From: Synanceia verrucosa
Lineage: Eukaryota > Chordata > Actinopteri > Perciformes > Synanceiidae
NCBI GenBank assembly: GCA_029721515.1
Contig: CM056561.1
Location: 17,847,635-17,911,634, forward strand
Reading direction: 5' to 3'
Length of the DNA stretch: 64,000 nt
This document shows positions 12,702-21,937 of this stretch, piece after piece (position 1 is the stretch's first letter; every line of letters begins with the position of its first letter). A model generated the notes under the pieces. It was not told the origin of the DNA, searched no databases, and saw only the letters and a list, made by a program, of their open reading frames with translations. The translations under genes and the position numbers were made by a program.

Positions 12702-15700
12702 GAAACAAAAAGCAAAACGATTCACAGATGTGATTCTTTAACAAACCTTTTCCACGATTATGAGATCTCCGACTTGAATGCCACTGCTTTTAACCTTCAC
12801 TGTGCCTGAAATATGCAGAGAAAAGTTCAAGTTAATGAAGCGTTTAGGAACTTACTGTGTATTATTTTATTTTTTGTATATCACTTATTGAAATTATCCT
12901 TCAGAGATGATAATTAAAAACAGACGTATCTCTGCAATGAGCCTCTGAAACACAAATTCTGATACTTCTTTGGGTTAACTGTTCAGTCACCCAGTGAATT
13001 TGGGAAAGTCATTTTCCTGACAGATTTGAAAGAATGCTGGGGGAGTTCAGCCTTTTTCTCTCATTCCATTTGGAACGAACAGGCAAAATTGTTTGGGAGA
13101 GATCACTGACCCTTGACCTCTGTCGTGACCTCTGGGCTTTGCATATGTAAGACATTAAAGCACATTAATATTGCTATGCATTAGGCTTCCAGGGACCATT
13201 AGTGCCCTAAACATTTTACAGAATACACAGCAGCAACATTGTAAAAATGTGCCAGAACACACTTCATCTAAAATAATAGATGACGCTTTCATTAACATAA
13301 GGAAGTGATATTGTGTCAGCAACTCATGCATACCCCCTGTAAACAGAGCTGCAACAATTAGTTGGTTAACTGACAAGTAAAGCCATCTGCAACTAGTTTG
13401 ATAATCAATTGATCACTTTAAATTTTTCAAGCACAAATGCTAAAAAATTATTCATTCCAGCTTCTCAAATATGCAGGTTTTTCCTGTCAGATATGACAGT
13501 GAACTGGATAGCTTTGCTTCTCTGGATGTTGGTTGAATAAAAAAAGTAATGTGAATAAATATCTTTGAGGAGTGGGAAATTAAAATATAATGATAATATA
13601 TAGCCCAGCACTGTTGCCTCACAGCAAGAAGGTACCGGGTTCGATTCCCGGCCCGTGGCCTTTCTGTGTGGAGTTTGCATGTTCTCCCCGTGTCTGTCTT
13701 CCTCCCACCATCCAAAAACATGCATGGGGATTAGGTTAATTGGCTAATTTGAATTGCCCGTAGGTGTGAATGTGAGTGGTTGTCTGTCTCTGTGTGTCCT
13801 GTGATGAGGTGGAGACTTGTCCAGGGTGTACCCTGCCTTCCGCTCTAAGACAGCTGGGATAGGCTCCAGCCCCCTTGCGACCCTATGTGGGGATAAGTGG
13901 TAGAAAATGGATGGATGGATGGATATATAGCCCTTTTTTACATTTACTTTGGACGTTTTATAAACGAAACTGTTAACAGTTTAATGAACAAAATAACTTC
14001 AACCAGTTTCTTCTTATGTTAGAAAACAACACACCAAGTTCTGACACCATAAAGTTTCTATAAACCACAAGATATGCACAGGGGCCGCGATCATGGAGGC
14101 AACCAGTCATTGAGTTTATGGGTAAAACAAGCTGCCACATCAAAGAGGCAAAGTGATGGAAACCACAAGAGGTCTCCTGCTTTTTATTGCTGGTAGCACT
14201 TTATACCAAGGCCTCTTATGTATACTTTTACATCTCTGCTTTGAATTACCCCCCATTTCCCCCAGCCCCAATAAGCTTTAACAGGACCAACCTCCTACAG
14301 ATAGTAGAGGCTGATGTTAAGAAATAAGCAACATGATTCAGATATCAACACAGCAAAACATAACCAGCGCTGTCCTCTGAGCCTTACCTCTCGTTGAAAG
14401 CTTGCTGTAAATCTGAGAGTTCATTTCTTTGTCTCTAATGTAGCATCTTATTTCTTCAACTGCCTCTCGCATGATGGTAATAGCCAAAACAAGGCCCTGG
14501 AGGGTGAAATGCCAAAATTAAAAAGTTCTCCAAGGTGGAGAACAACTAACCAACTTTACATCAAGGAGTGCTGTGACAACTGTCCATCAAAAGAAAAGAA
14601 GTGTGGCAGCTGAATGACAATCACCATAATAAACAGCAAAATGCAACTTACCAGAGGGACCCAGTAGGTGTAGAGAGCACCCAAGCGTAGCTCATTGATA
14701 AACTGGGAGCAGGCCAAAAGCAAAAAGTATAAGTTGAAGAAGTACTTGAACTGATGGAACAGCACCTGTGAACATCAAACAAAGAAGCACAGAGTAGAAT
14801 ATTCACTGTGTGAATACTGTGCATGAACAAATATGAAGCCTCTATTTGATTGTTTCAGAGAAAGAGCATTGAGGGACCAAATAGATTTTTTTAAACAACA
14901 TTATGTTATTCAAAAGCTGTTAGCCAGGCCTGACAACTTTTCTACAGCACTTTGAAAGAACACAGTGTGATAACTCTGCAGCAGAAAAGACACACACTAG
15001 ATTAAAATATTTTTACTTGCAGCCCTTAACATACTTTTTGGGGGAACTCAAAAGTGAAACTGTCCATAAAAAAATTATTCTATATTGACACTGAAATCTG
15101 AATAAAATCCAATATTATCCATGACGTTCAATCTCAGATCTACAGCCTAAGAGATATGAAACAATATGCAAACACATAGTAGCTTTTCTTCCACCAATGT
15201 CATTCCTGAAATCAACACTTGTGCTTCAACGTTGCCAAATTTCATTACCACCAGCATGCAAAATAACTAGTCTTCAAGTTGCTAATGTGCATCATGACCA
15301 AAATTGTTGTGCATGGAGAGTGGAGAACATGAAACCACCACAGTGCATAGAAACTCACACTGCAATATGTTCTAGCGAGAAGAACATCTTGACATGAACC
15401 AAAGTAAATAAAAAGCATCATGATTTGCATTGCAAAAAAGGTTCTGCTCTTGTCTTTGGCCTTCCAAACAAATTTGAGCTACTTTCAATGTTGTACTTCA
15501 TATACAAAAAAAGTCATAAGATCTTAAGACAACTGAATGTCTGAAAAACAAATGCATATGGAAATCAGGCTGGGGAACACAGTGGCTTAGTAACTGCCTG
15601 AATGTGATCTGCTGCTATGAGGCCATGTGGCTGATTTTTAGTTCAAATGTGTCTGAAACTGTCACACTTCTTTTGTAAACATTTGAAGATCTTAATTAAT

Positions 15701-18700
15701 GCTGCTGTTTACGAATGACTAATAATCTCTTTGAACTGTCGGATGTGGTGAAGCAAAGCGTCGTCAACATATCTGGCTGGTACATTCATATGATGGTACA
15801 AACTGTGCATCTATCAGGAAATGTCCTCTGGCAAAAGTCTGGAGGCACACTAATATGTAGTCGTTGGGTCGGGTATTAGGCTAATCAACAACAATTTCAA
15901 TAACAGATTAATTGTTCGAATTACCTTAAGCTAAAATGACAAACATTTACTTTGATCAGCATCTTTAATGTGACTATTATCTGCTTTTCTGTTTGATGTT
16001 ACTGGAAGCTGAATATCTCAGAGAAGTTCCAAAGGGCTTATTTCATTATTCTCCAGACAATTTATAAACTAAATTATGAACAGATAGAACTGGAAAAAAA
16101 ACCCTCAGCTCAGCTCTAATGTGATCCTCTAATCCATTGCGATTTAAAATGAATTAAACACGACAATGACCACCTACTGTTGCCACTAAAGTGGGTGGTA
16201 CAAGACGACAAGAATCAGATTATCATTGTCTTGATGGGAAATTGTGTGCGACAAGTGACAATGAAATCAGAGCCGGTATGAGAGAGGTGGGTGGTGGTTT
16301 TTGGGGGTTAAAGGGAGGTGGAGGGGTGACCTTTGACTGACACTAACCGCAGGCAGGAAGGTGAAGAAGTTGTACTTCTGGTTGTTAATGACATTCCTCG
16401 GGTACCTCTGCTCCCTCTTTTCTGGGTGGCCGAGCCATACGGTGCGGGGGCGGAAGTCACCCATGCCACAGCATCGCGACCATGGGCAGCACCTGAGAGG
16501 AAGGGACGGACATGGTTAAGGGTTAATCTCCTCATTTAGTTCAAGCAGAAGGTTACATGAAAAAAGAACAAAATATATTTAGGACATAGTTAATTCATTG
16601 GCATTATTTCACTTTAAAATACAGATTCTTTTGAATTACGAATAATTAGGTTTACTGAGGTAACGGCTCCATGTTTAATGAATTTCCTGCCACATCTCTT
16701 AGTTGATGTCAGTTAACTCTTTGAGTGCCAGCCGTTTTTAAAATCCAAAGTGCCTTGTGCCAGCGTTTTTACCCATTTTTCAGTCATATTTCTAGACCCA
16801 CAGAATATTTTGTACCATGAATCTGAAAACACAGAGAAGCTCAAATGAAAGAAGAGTCCCGCTATTTCATCATGAAAAAAACGGTTTGTTTTTACCTTGT
16901 TCCATTCTTGTTTTGTGTGGAGGAGAGTAGAGGCCATTTTCACCAAAATTAGCACTTTTTGTACAGAATCAGTTTGTTTTTCTCTCTAAATGCGATCGTC
17001 TCCACTTCCTGCTTTGACCTCTGTGGTGCATATTAACTCTTTATTTCCCGACTACAAATCACAAAAGCCCCGAAATTACTCATAGGTTGCAGGAGATCGT
17101 GATCAGCGACTAGTTGCAAAAAAAACACTTTGATGTCGTATTACGTCAATGGCACTCAAGCGTTGGATTGTGAATGATGTTGTTTTACGTCAATGGCAGT
17201 CAAAGAGTTAATTGCAGCTATAAACCAACAGGACTGACAAATCTAAGCTAAAGGTCCATGATCATGGAGTCTGGTGAGATTATATGAGAAATATTAACTT
17301 CCCTTCACTCTACCCAAACAATACATTCACATGACTTTTCTGGGAGCGCAGAGACCTTGTCATTAATAACTGAACTACTTTCTCAGTTATAAAACACATC
17401 CTTTAAATGCAATGTAAGCATGACACATAAAGTTTGTATTTGATGTACATAAAATGGCTGCTTTAAGACAAAGTGTATTGAGGAAGCACTAGTTTTATGA
17501 TAGAAAATAACTGATTAAAATAGTCATGTTGCCGTTTTTTTTATAGATGTCAGAAGTCTCTCACAGAGACAGCTAACCTACAGTACAATAAATCTTAATT
17601 CAGATTTATTATTAATTTCATTCTAACCCTTAGCTTCAATATGGCCAACTGCAATGTATATTCAAAATATTGTTTTAAATTATCCTAAATATTGTCATGT
17701 TGCTGAGATGCCTTGGCCAAGAGAAAATATCAAACCATAATGGCTTACATGTCTTTCCTTGAAAAAGTATAATTCACTCTAATATTATGATGCATATTGC
17801 AATTGCCATGTCAATATTTTTTTCCACAGAAACATGTTGACATTTTACAGTAGAATAGCAGTGGCTCACTGTTGCTGTGACAGTTGAATAGGATGGAACA
17901 GTACTGTCACTGTTATTAGTGACACCTGTGTCCATTTTGCACTATAACAAGTCAACACGTCTGCTGTGAAAGAGGCTTTTTACTGTTGCTATTGATCATT
18001 CTGACATTTATTGATTGATATGTTCTCTCTAGACTTTACAGTATGACACCTGGGCCCAACATAGTAAGGGACCACCATGTTAAATCTAAAAATCATGAAT
18101 TTTAATATTGTGTTTTGTCAGCTTAAAATCAGCAGATGTTCACTTGTGAGCAGCCAGGAACTGCATATTTTGTCATTTTTGCTTAAACAAAATGACAAAA
18201 GATGATTAATTCATTATTAACTTTCTGTCAACTGGTATGTTTAGTTATTGACATATGAGACACATTAAGTTTTGTGGATGGCAGTTTATTACATACACCT
18301 AGCTAAAACTAATGCTGTCTGATACAACCGCCCTCCCTTCGTGAAGATTATAATAATCTGTTTTTGTTGAAACAGTTTTTAAAAAAAGAGTAGATTTAAC
18401 ATAATTTTTGAGGACATAATTTGTGATCCATTTACAGAAAGAGTTTCTATCATTTAGTATACCTTCACTAATATGAACTGCTGTAAATTGTCTTTGATTA
18501 TTGGGAGGAGGAGGTGACATCACCATGCCAGCATGATCAGGCTGCATTTCAGCACTCACTGTCTGCCCTGGTCTCCATCACCATGAATGAGGCCTGGTCA
18601 AAATAACACTACAATAGCATAATTTACATGTAGCACACACCGTCTTTTTCAATTAGGGCCTACATGTTTGTGTCGTCCCTGCTTTATGCTACCGTCTACT

Positions 18701-19096
18701 ACCGAGCAAATATTGACATGGGCGTCAAATGCACTTGCTGCTAGTTCAGTCCGGAACAAGGATGTCTCCTGAAGCTACGGCTAGCTACTACTCAAAGCTA
18801 CTACGAATAACCACATCATTTTGAGAAGACATACGTGTCTGTTAGTCGCTGTTTTTTGTCTTCGCTATTTCCCCCACTAAAAGCCGCTACCACTAAGCTA
18901 GTTACAGAGACAATGTCGACACGCTCCTGTAAACAATGTAGCGGCTAACGACAGTGACATCTGCAGAAGCCGACTAGCGAAACAGCGTCAACGAATTAAT
19001 ATTATCCGTGGTTTATTACGACCCTTACCCATTTCTGTGTTTACTGTCTTGTCTTTTCGGCCGCCTCACGGGCTGTAGGGGGATACTGTCGGTCAT
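1..19096 (-). CDS. atp9a: ATP9A, P4-type ATPase (putative phospholipid flippase), 5' part, 16 coding exons
   Basis: Sixteen exons join in frame with GT..AG introns: 19029-19096, 16348-16492, 14652-14765, 14388-14496, 12747-12805, 11746-11797, 10586-10680, 9630-9710, 9195-9270, 8662-8738, 5602-5762, 5362-5504, 4580-4692, 3702-3911, 616-777, 1-92. They encode about 585 residues; the rest lies beyond base 1. Visible landmarks are the N-terminus [13 protein letters not shown]1-TM2 around residues 79-122, the actuator-domain DGET at 193-196, TM3-TM4 in exon 11, the phosphorylation motif DKTGT with Asp391, and the nucleotide-domain KGAD near 567. The family moves lipids across endosomal/Golgi membranes. 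Class-2 members ATP9A/9B work without a CDC50 subunit, and ATP9A supports endosome recycling. The N-terminus favours ATP9A over ATP9B. The P-domain hinge and TM5-TM10 are not in the window. Confidence 0.97.
616..777 (-). CDS. atp9a: ATP9A coding exon 15 (nucleotide-binding domain)
   Basis: Residues 502-555: [20 protein letters not shown], and later [15 protein letters not shown]. The SSPDE/VSLV join and the SKRM patch are classic P4-ATPase N-domain signatures. The donor is GTAAGT. Confidence 0.97.
778..3701 (-). other. ATP9A intron 14
   Basis: A 2.9 kb intron. Apart from the repeat-like stretch at about 3090-3440 and T-rich runs near 2890, I see no exon, RNA or clear element. Open frames near 2371-2768 have no recognisable domain or splice context. 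Confidence 0.6.
3090..3440. repeat. Possible dispersed fish repeat in ATP9A intron 14
   Basis: The pattern of a leader close to taaagctacagttggtgac followed some 270 bases later by tgattgacagctgctgagg resembles a dispersed element common in percomorph genomes, recognised from memory. I could not find terminal repeats or a target duplication, so its limits and class are uncertain. Confidence 0.35.
3702..3911 (-). CDS. atp9a: ATP9A coding exon 14
   Basis: Residues 432-501. It starts with a variable stretch ([18 protein letters not shown]), followed by the conserved [20 protein letters not shown] and ends at QASSPDE. It is 70 codons in phase 0, with acceptor ccttcag and donor GTATGA. Its left part is opposite an unrelated open frame on the plus strand. 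Confidence 0.95.
4580..4692 (-). CDS. atp9a: ATP9A coding exon 13
   Basis: Residues 394-431: completes DKTGTLTQN, then [20 protein letters not shown], entering the nucleotide-binding domain. The donor GT is followed directly by an A-run on the minus strand. Confidence 0.96.
5362..5504 (-). CDS. atp9a: ATP9A coding exon 12 (phosphorylation site)
   Basis: Residues 346-393 plus one base: [20 protein letters not shown], then [16 protein letters not shown]. The phosphorylated Asp is residue 391. The DKTGT motif is split by the intron after the first base of Gly394. The acceptor is gttgcag and the donor GTTAGA. Confidence 0.97.
5602..5762 (-). CDS. atp9a: ATP9A coding exon 11 (TM3-TM4)
   Basis: Residues 293-345. 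[18 protein letters not shown] is followed by TM3, a short loop (FAGRWY), TM4 and the VPI(S) break where the split codon completes Ser346. The unwound PIS in TM4 is where P4-ATPases handle lipid. The donor is GTGCAA. Confidence 0.96.
6500..8440 (-). pseudogene. Tc1-like transposase pseudogene (interrupted)
   Basis: The minus strand near 7700-7800 encodes the catalytic-core motif DNAPCH followed by [14 protein letters not shown] and PKSPDLNPI, the signature of the DDE transposase of Tc1 elements. The sequence is broken by frameshifts and stops, and the reading frame is cut at LNPID by the hAT insertion. The N-terminal DNA-binding part is traceable near 8350-8440 ([15 protein letters not shown]). 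No functional protein is expected. Confidence 0.8.
6607..7651. mobile_element. Non-autonomous hAT element with 8-bp target duplication
   Basis: The termini are perfect 14-base inverted repeats, cagggttccccaat at 6607-6620 and its complement at 7638-7651. They are flanked by identical 8-base duplications tcctaaag at 6599-6606 and 7652-7659, the length made by hAT transposases. A subterminal run of CGGCCCGC blocks at about 6623-6652 is typical of Charlie-like hAT elements. It contains CA and CT microsatellites but no transposase, so it moved using a partner's enzyme. Confidence 0.9.
8662..8738 (-). CDS. atp9a: ATP9A coding exon 10
   Basis: Residues 267-292 ([20 protein letters not shown], then SNPRHK). 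It is the conserved YTGKE..VMN segment that leads back to TM3. The donor is GTACAG. Confidence 0.95.
8891..9050. repeat. Fragment of a dispersed fish repeat
   Basis: Starts with cagttgcaagaaaaagtg followed by gtgaaccctttggaatta, a leader recognised from memory as the beginning of a repeat found many times in teleost genomes. It is truncated, in ATP9A intron 9, with no coding capacity. Class not assigned. Confidence 0.5.
9195..9270 (-). CDS. atp9a: ATP9A coding exon 9
   Basis: Residues 242-266 ([20 protein letters not shown], then TVVAS). It contains the P4-ATPase pattern [10 protein letters not shown]. The acceptor is gttacag and the donor GTACAT. Confidence 0.95.
9413..9453. repeat. AAC/AAT microsatellite
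   Basis: Short trinucleotide run (aac)n then (aat)n in the intron between ATP9A exons 8 and 9. Confidence 0.9.
9630..9710 (-). CDS. atp9a: ATP9A coding exon 8
   Basis: Residues 215-241 ([20 protein letters not shown], then FIGTFTR), part of the actuator domain after DGET. It is 27 codons and phase 0 at both ends. The acceptor is ctcgcag and the donor GTGAGT. Confidence 0.96.
10586..10680 (-). CDS. atp9a: ATP9A coding exon 7 (DGET motif)
   Basis: Residues 183-214. It includes [17 protein letters not shown]; the dephosphorylation motif DGET falls at 193-196, so the catalytic Glu is residue 195. Mutating that Glu (E195Q) is the standard way to inactivate mammalian ATP9A. The donor is GTGAGT. 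Confidence 0.97.
11746..11797 (-). CDS. atp9a: ATP9A coding exon 6 (actuator domain)
   Basis: A 52-base microexon-sized piece for residues 166-182 ([17 protein letters not shown]), carrying the conserved VPAD motif. The acceptor is tttgtag and the donor GTAAAC. The reading phase matches both neighbours. Confidence 0.95.
12672..12715. repeat. A-rich low-complexity tract
   Basis: A-run interrupted by single G and C bases, about 30 bases from the donor side of ATP9A exon 5. On the transcript strand it is a T-rich tract inside intron 5. Confidence 0.85.
12747..12805 (-). CDS. atp9a: ATP9A coding exon 5 (actuator domain)
   Basis: Residues 146-165: [20 protein letters not shown], the beta-strand segment with the VGDLI motif typical of P-type ATPase actuator domains. 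The acceptor is tttcag and the donor GTTTGT. Confidence 0.95.
13340..13985 (+). repeat. Degraded dispersed repeat, copy a, interrupted by a SINE-like insertion
   Basis: Opens with gctgcaacaattagttggtt and continues with the pattern tttgataatcaattgat, a-rich spacer, ttccagcttctcaaatatg and acagtgaactggata. The same series of words is found at 15890-16125 and 54740-55190, and I recognise it from memory as a very common teleost repeat. The SINE-like unit at 13607-13922 sits inside it. Confidence 0.6.
13607..13922 (+). mobile_element. SINE-like retroposon with 11-bp target duplication and TGGA tail
   Basis: It begins agcactgttgcctcacagc, carries a Pol III B-box-like ggttcgattcc near 13638-13648, and ends in a (TGGA)n tail at about 13908-13922. 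It is flanked by identical 11-base sequences atatatagccc at 13596-13606 and 13923-13933, a target-site duplication of the kind made by LINE machinery. The body matches from memory a high-copy percomorph repeat. It could instead be the 3' end of a LINE; the B-box supports SINE origin. Confidence 0.8.
14388..14496 (-). CDS. atp9a: ATP9A coding exon 4 (TM2)
   Basis: Residues 110-145. It completes TM2 (GLVLAITIM) and continues into [15 protein letters not shown], the stalk leading to the actuator domain. The donor is GTAAGG, leaving one base (G) of the next codon. Confidence 0.96.
14652..14765 (-). CDS. atp9a: ATP9A coding exon 3 (TM1)
   Basis: Residues 72-109. It contains the aromatic-rich first membrane segment ([17 protein letters not shown]) and the start of TM2 ([10 protein letters not shown]). 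It is phase 0 at both ends, with acceptor ttcacag and donor GTAAGT. Confidence 0.96.
15890..16125 (+). repeat. Dispersed repeat, copy c
   Basis: Shares with the copy at 13340 the ordered words gacaaacatttactttgatc, tctgcttttctgtttgatg and ctggaagctgaatatctc, with many mismatches. It lies in ATP9A intron 2. No ends could be fixed. Confidence 0.45.
16348..16492 (-). CDS. atp9a: ATP9A coding exon 2
   Basis: Residues 23-71. A Cys-rich segment (CCPWSRCC) is followed by the conserved cytosolic stretch [13 protein letters not shown] and [12 protein letters not shown] just before TM1. The acceptor is ctctcag and the donor GTTAGT. Confidence 0.95.
16717..17207. mobile_element. piggyBac-type MITE with TTAA target duplication
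   Basis: The 491-base element has 14-base terminal inverted repeats differing at one position (ctctttgagtgcca at the left, complement of tggcagtcaaagag at the right). It is flanked on both sides by TTAA (16713-16716 and 17208-17211), the exact target of piggyBac transposases. A subterminal motif ttacgtcaatggca occurs twice near the right end. There is no transposase. It lies in ATP9A intron 1. Confidence 0.85.
17212..19028 (-). other. ATP9A intron 1, promoter-proximal part
   Basis: AT-rich intronic sequence that becomes GC-richer and less repetitive from about 18650 towards exon 1. No exon, RNA gene or element with clear ends was seen. Confidence 0.5.
19029..19096 (-). CDS. atp9a: ATP9A coding exon 1 (start codon)
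   Basis: The ATG is at 19096-19094 with a purine (G) at -3. The exon encodes [11 protein letters not shown] and then a basic stretch, residues 1-22 plus two bases. The donor reads GTAAGG. The phase fits exon 2, where the split codon makes Gly23. A GC-richer, CpG-containing sequence surrounds it, as expected for a promoter-proximal first exon. Confidence 0.92.
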
Positions 19097-19960
19097 TTCT
19101 GCAGCTCCTGTAGCTGGTGGAGGCTGTCGGCTGCAGCGTCTCTGGGCGGAGGCTTCCCTGGCCAGCTGTCACTCACTCACTCACACGGGTGAGGGCGGCT
19201 GAAGCTCACTAGGTAGAGTGGTCGCCTTTCTGTAGGCAGCACACTCTTCTCTTACGGGATGCCAAAAACACAAAGGTTGAATTTCACCTGCACATATGTA
19301 AAATTATCAAATTATGCTTCTTCTTCTTCTTCAACACGGGAGCAGGTTAGCATTAGCACTGCTAGCTGCTAGGACCAGGCAGCACACCTGTCTGAGTCAC
19401 TGAGCCAGGACATAGGAGCGTATCTAGACTCTTTAAAATGCAAGCTAACATGCCTATATATGCAAATGCTATTTTGAGGAAACTACTGACTATTAGTGGA
19501 AAGTAACCGCTAAAGCACTTAAGGGACAATTTTGAGTGTTTACATGGCTGCTTGCTCACTACAGAGACATTTAAGCAGAGTATTGTAGTATGTGTCCAAA
19601 TAGTAAATCAAACTGGGCCACAGTACAGTTGACCTAAAGGATTGTGGGCACATGATTGGAGAGCATGCCTCAGTTGAGGATGCAAATAGCTGTTAGTGGA
19701 TGATGCAAAAATGGCAAGGGATTAATGGCTACCGGTGGGTCATGATAAAGAAAATACCTCACTTGAGTCATCTGAAGGTGAGTTGATGTAAATTAGGGAT
19801 TTAATGTACTTTAAGGTCGTCTGGCATAGAAATTAGCTCACTATAAAACAAGTTTCTACTGCATGTAGTCAAGAGACAGTTCATCCTCAGATCAAAGCTG
19901 AAGTTAGGCAGCAATGACGTAAGTGGTGAAGGAATGACAGGTGAAATATTGAAAAAGTCA
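19097..19960 (-). promoter_or_regulatory. ATP9A 5'UTR and promoter; spacer to SALL4
   Basis: Less than 0.9 kb separates the ATP9A start codon from the first plausible poly(A) signal of the co-oriented SALL4, so the ATP9A promoter must lie here or within the SALL4 3'UTR. The first 150 bases are CpG-containing. A (TTC)n run is at about 19317-19336. No TATA box is evident at a convincing distance. Confidence 0.5.
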
Positions 19961-19967
19961 GCCTGAT

Positions 19968-21502
19968 TTTATTTTTCAAAAATCAGAAAATACGTAGGAA
20001 ACATTTGAGAGAAAAAAAAAAACAAAAAAAAACAACATTTACATTGTAAACAGGCCAAACTGGCTCGACATCACTTGAACTGTAGAGACCAACTTGAAAG
20101 CAGTTTTGACATGGTTCGCTAAAGAAAGGCACAACTTGGCAAATGCATATCAATAAGGAATGTACAGCAGGCGTCTCTGAAAGTACTCTGACCATTCTGA
20201 GTTGTGTAAAGTGTCCAGTGATACATTCATTACTGTTCCAACTCAGCAGGTTGAGAATGAAAATCTTTACTGTATCCTCATAAAGAATGTATCGCAGCAT
20301 GCAGAGAACTGCGTTGAGAGTGGGGGGTGTGGAGGACAACTAAAATCTAAACGAGGTAGAACTTACCCCCTAACCTCAAGCATTTTGTGAATTATAAATA
20401 AATTAATGATGCTACTATTGATACAAGAACCTAGTGGGGGAAAAACAAAAAAATTACAATTGGTTGTGTCAAACAAAATCTGACAGGAAGGAGAAGTTAA
20501 CAAATTCGTTGATTTGCCCTTTCCCTTCAGCAATCGCAATAAAAGCAATGAAATTTAATGATAAAAATGGATCCTGAAATAAAGTGCAGGCATGAGAACA
20601 TTTAGCATACAATAGCCTTCTGTGCTCAGCCAACCAAATTTGAAACTGCAAGTGGAATATGTTGGGGGAGGATTGTAAATTGATAGAAATATGAAATACA
20701 CAGTACAACACAATTAATTTGTCATTTGAACAGAGCCTTCATAACAACCTTACAGTGTTGTGAAAGTTAACCGCAACATTGTACAATTCAAATGAGGCAC
20801 TTGGCAAAAATATCAGAGTCATTACCTCCTGTATCTAGCACCGATGCAACAATGATTAAGCCTATTTCGTAATCTACATTTTCCAATACAGATGTGATGC
20901 ACCTTGATTTAAATGGACAAGACACTGGAAATAATATGATCAGAAGCTTTTTCAGAATGAGACTCGCTAATGACATTTACCACTCCAAACATGTACATAT
21001 CTGTCATAAAACCCTATGGCACACATTAAGGGGGGGGGTCATAGTAGACACATACAATCAACTACACCATTCTTTCTGAACACTTGAGATATGGTGTCCT
21101 TTAAAGTCGTGCCCTGAAAAGTCCTATTATGGTCAAAATCCATCAATAGAGTATTGAGGAGACCGTATGAATTAAAGCAGTTTCAAGTAAAGTTATACAT
21201 TCAAACTTCTGGTTAGACAGAAAAACAAAACAAGTCACAGGAAGGAAAAAAAATACCCGCATATATATATTTATACAAAATAAAATACAACTACAGTAGT
21301 TATATCAAGCTCAACTAAAAAATAACACTTAGAATCAGTAGGGGAGAGAGAGCTGCAATAAAGTTCCTGGGAAAAAAATTCCAGCAATCTAAGCACATTC
21401 TACAAGGTTCTCTGAGAATATTGATTGTACCTTATTCAAAAAAGGAGACACTCAAGAACTGAGTTTGGCTGAAAATTGACAGAAGGCTAAGAAAAAAAAA
21501 GC
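19968..21502 (-). other. Probable SALL4 3'UTR with poly(A) signal
   Basis: A 1.5 kb AT-rich segment directly follows the SALL4 stop codon and has no long open frame or repeat. An AATAAA hexamer on the minus strand is at 19968-19973. It is the best candidate for transcript end, by position only. The true end could be nearer the stop. Confidence 0.45.
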
Positions 21503-21937
21503 CTAATTAACTGCAATTTTACCCTCCTCCATGAAATGTGGGAACTGCAATTTTGGCACACTGTCTGAGCCATTCTTCTCAATTTCGGCCATTGTGGCAG
21601 GCAAGCCAGAGTGGGACCCATCCATCTTCATGAGGCCTCCAGTGGAGCCAATCAGTGGCCCACCAGCAGGGCTTCCTGGAAGTGGGATACCACCACCCTG
21701 GATGACAGAAATTTCATTGGTCTTCATGGTCAGGCCCCCGCTAAACGCAGCGGCATACTGGTTCCACAGGGACTGGTCAAAGTTCACTGGTGGAGCACCC
21801 AGCTCTTTGGGGGCATGCATAATCTCTGGCAACATCTGGGCCTCTGAGCTCATCGCCATCAGCGCCATGGGGTTATCCAAAGACAGACGCTGGCCACGCC
21901 GCGATGTGTTGTTCCACATGTGAGTGCCGATATGCAC
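21503..21937 (-). CDS. sall4: SALL4 coding exon 4 (C-terminus, stop)
   Basis: Starts V-H-I-G-T-H, supplying the two His that complete the last zinc finger, then a low-complexity tail ending EEGKIAVN and stop TAG at 21505-21503. The acceptor is cttttag. The intron before it is only 107 bases. Confidence 0.96.
   Translation of the reverse strand: MHIGTHMWNNTSRRGQRLSLDNPMALMAMSSEAQMLPEIMHAPKELGAPPVNFDQSLWNQYAAAFSGGLTMKTNEISVIQGGGIPLPGSPAGGPLIGSTGGLMKMDGSHSGLPATMAEIEKNGSDSVPKLQFPHFMEEGKIAVN

Noticed and set aside
13630..13660. tRNA-like B box (ggttcgattcc)
   Set aside because: No complete tRNA fold or A box at the right distance; it belongs to the SINE-like repeat.
19196..19250. A-box-like stretch gctcactaggtagagtgg beside ATP9A exon 1
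   Set aside because: Could be a short tRNA-derived repeat fragment, but there is no B box, tail or target duplication, so it was not called.
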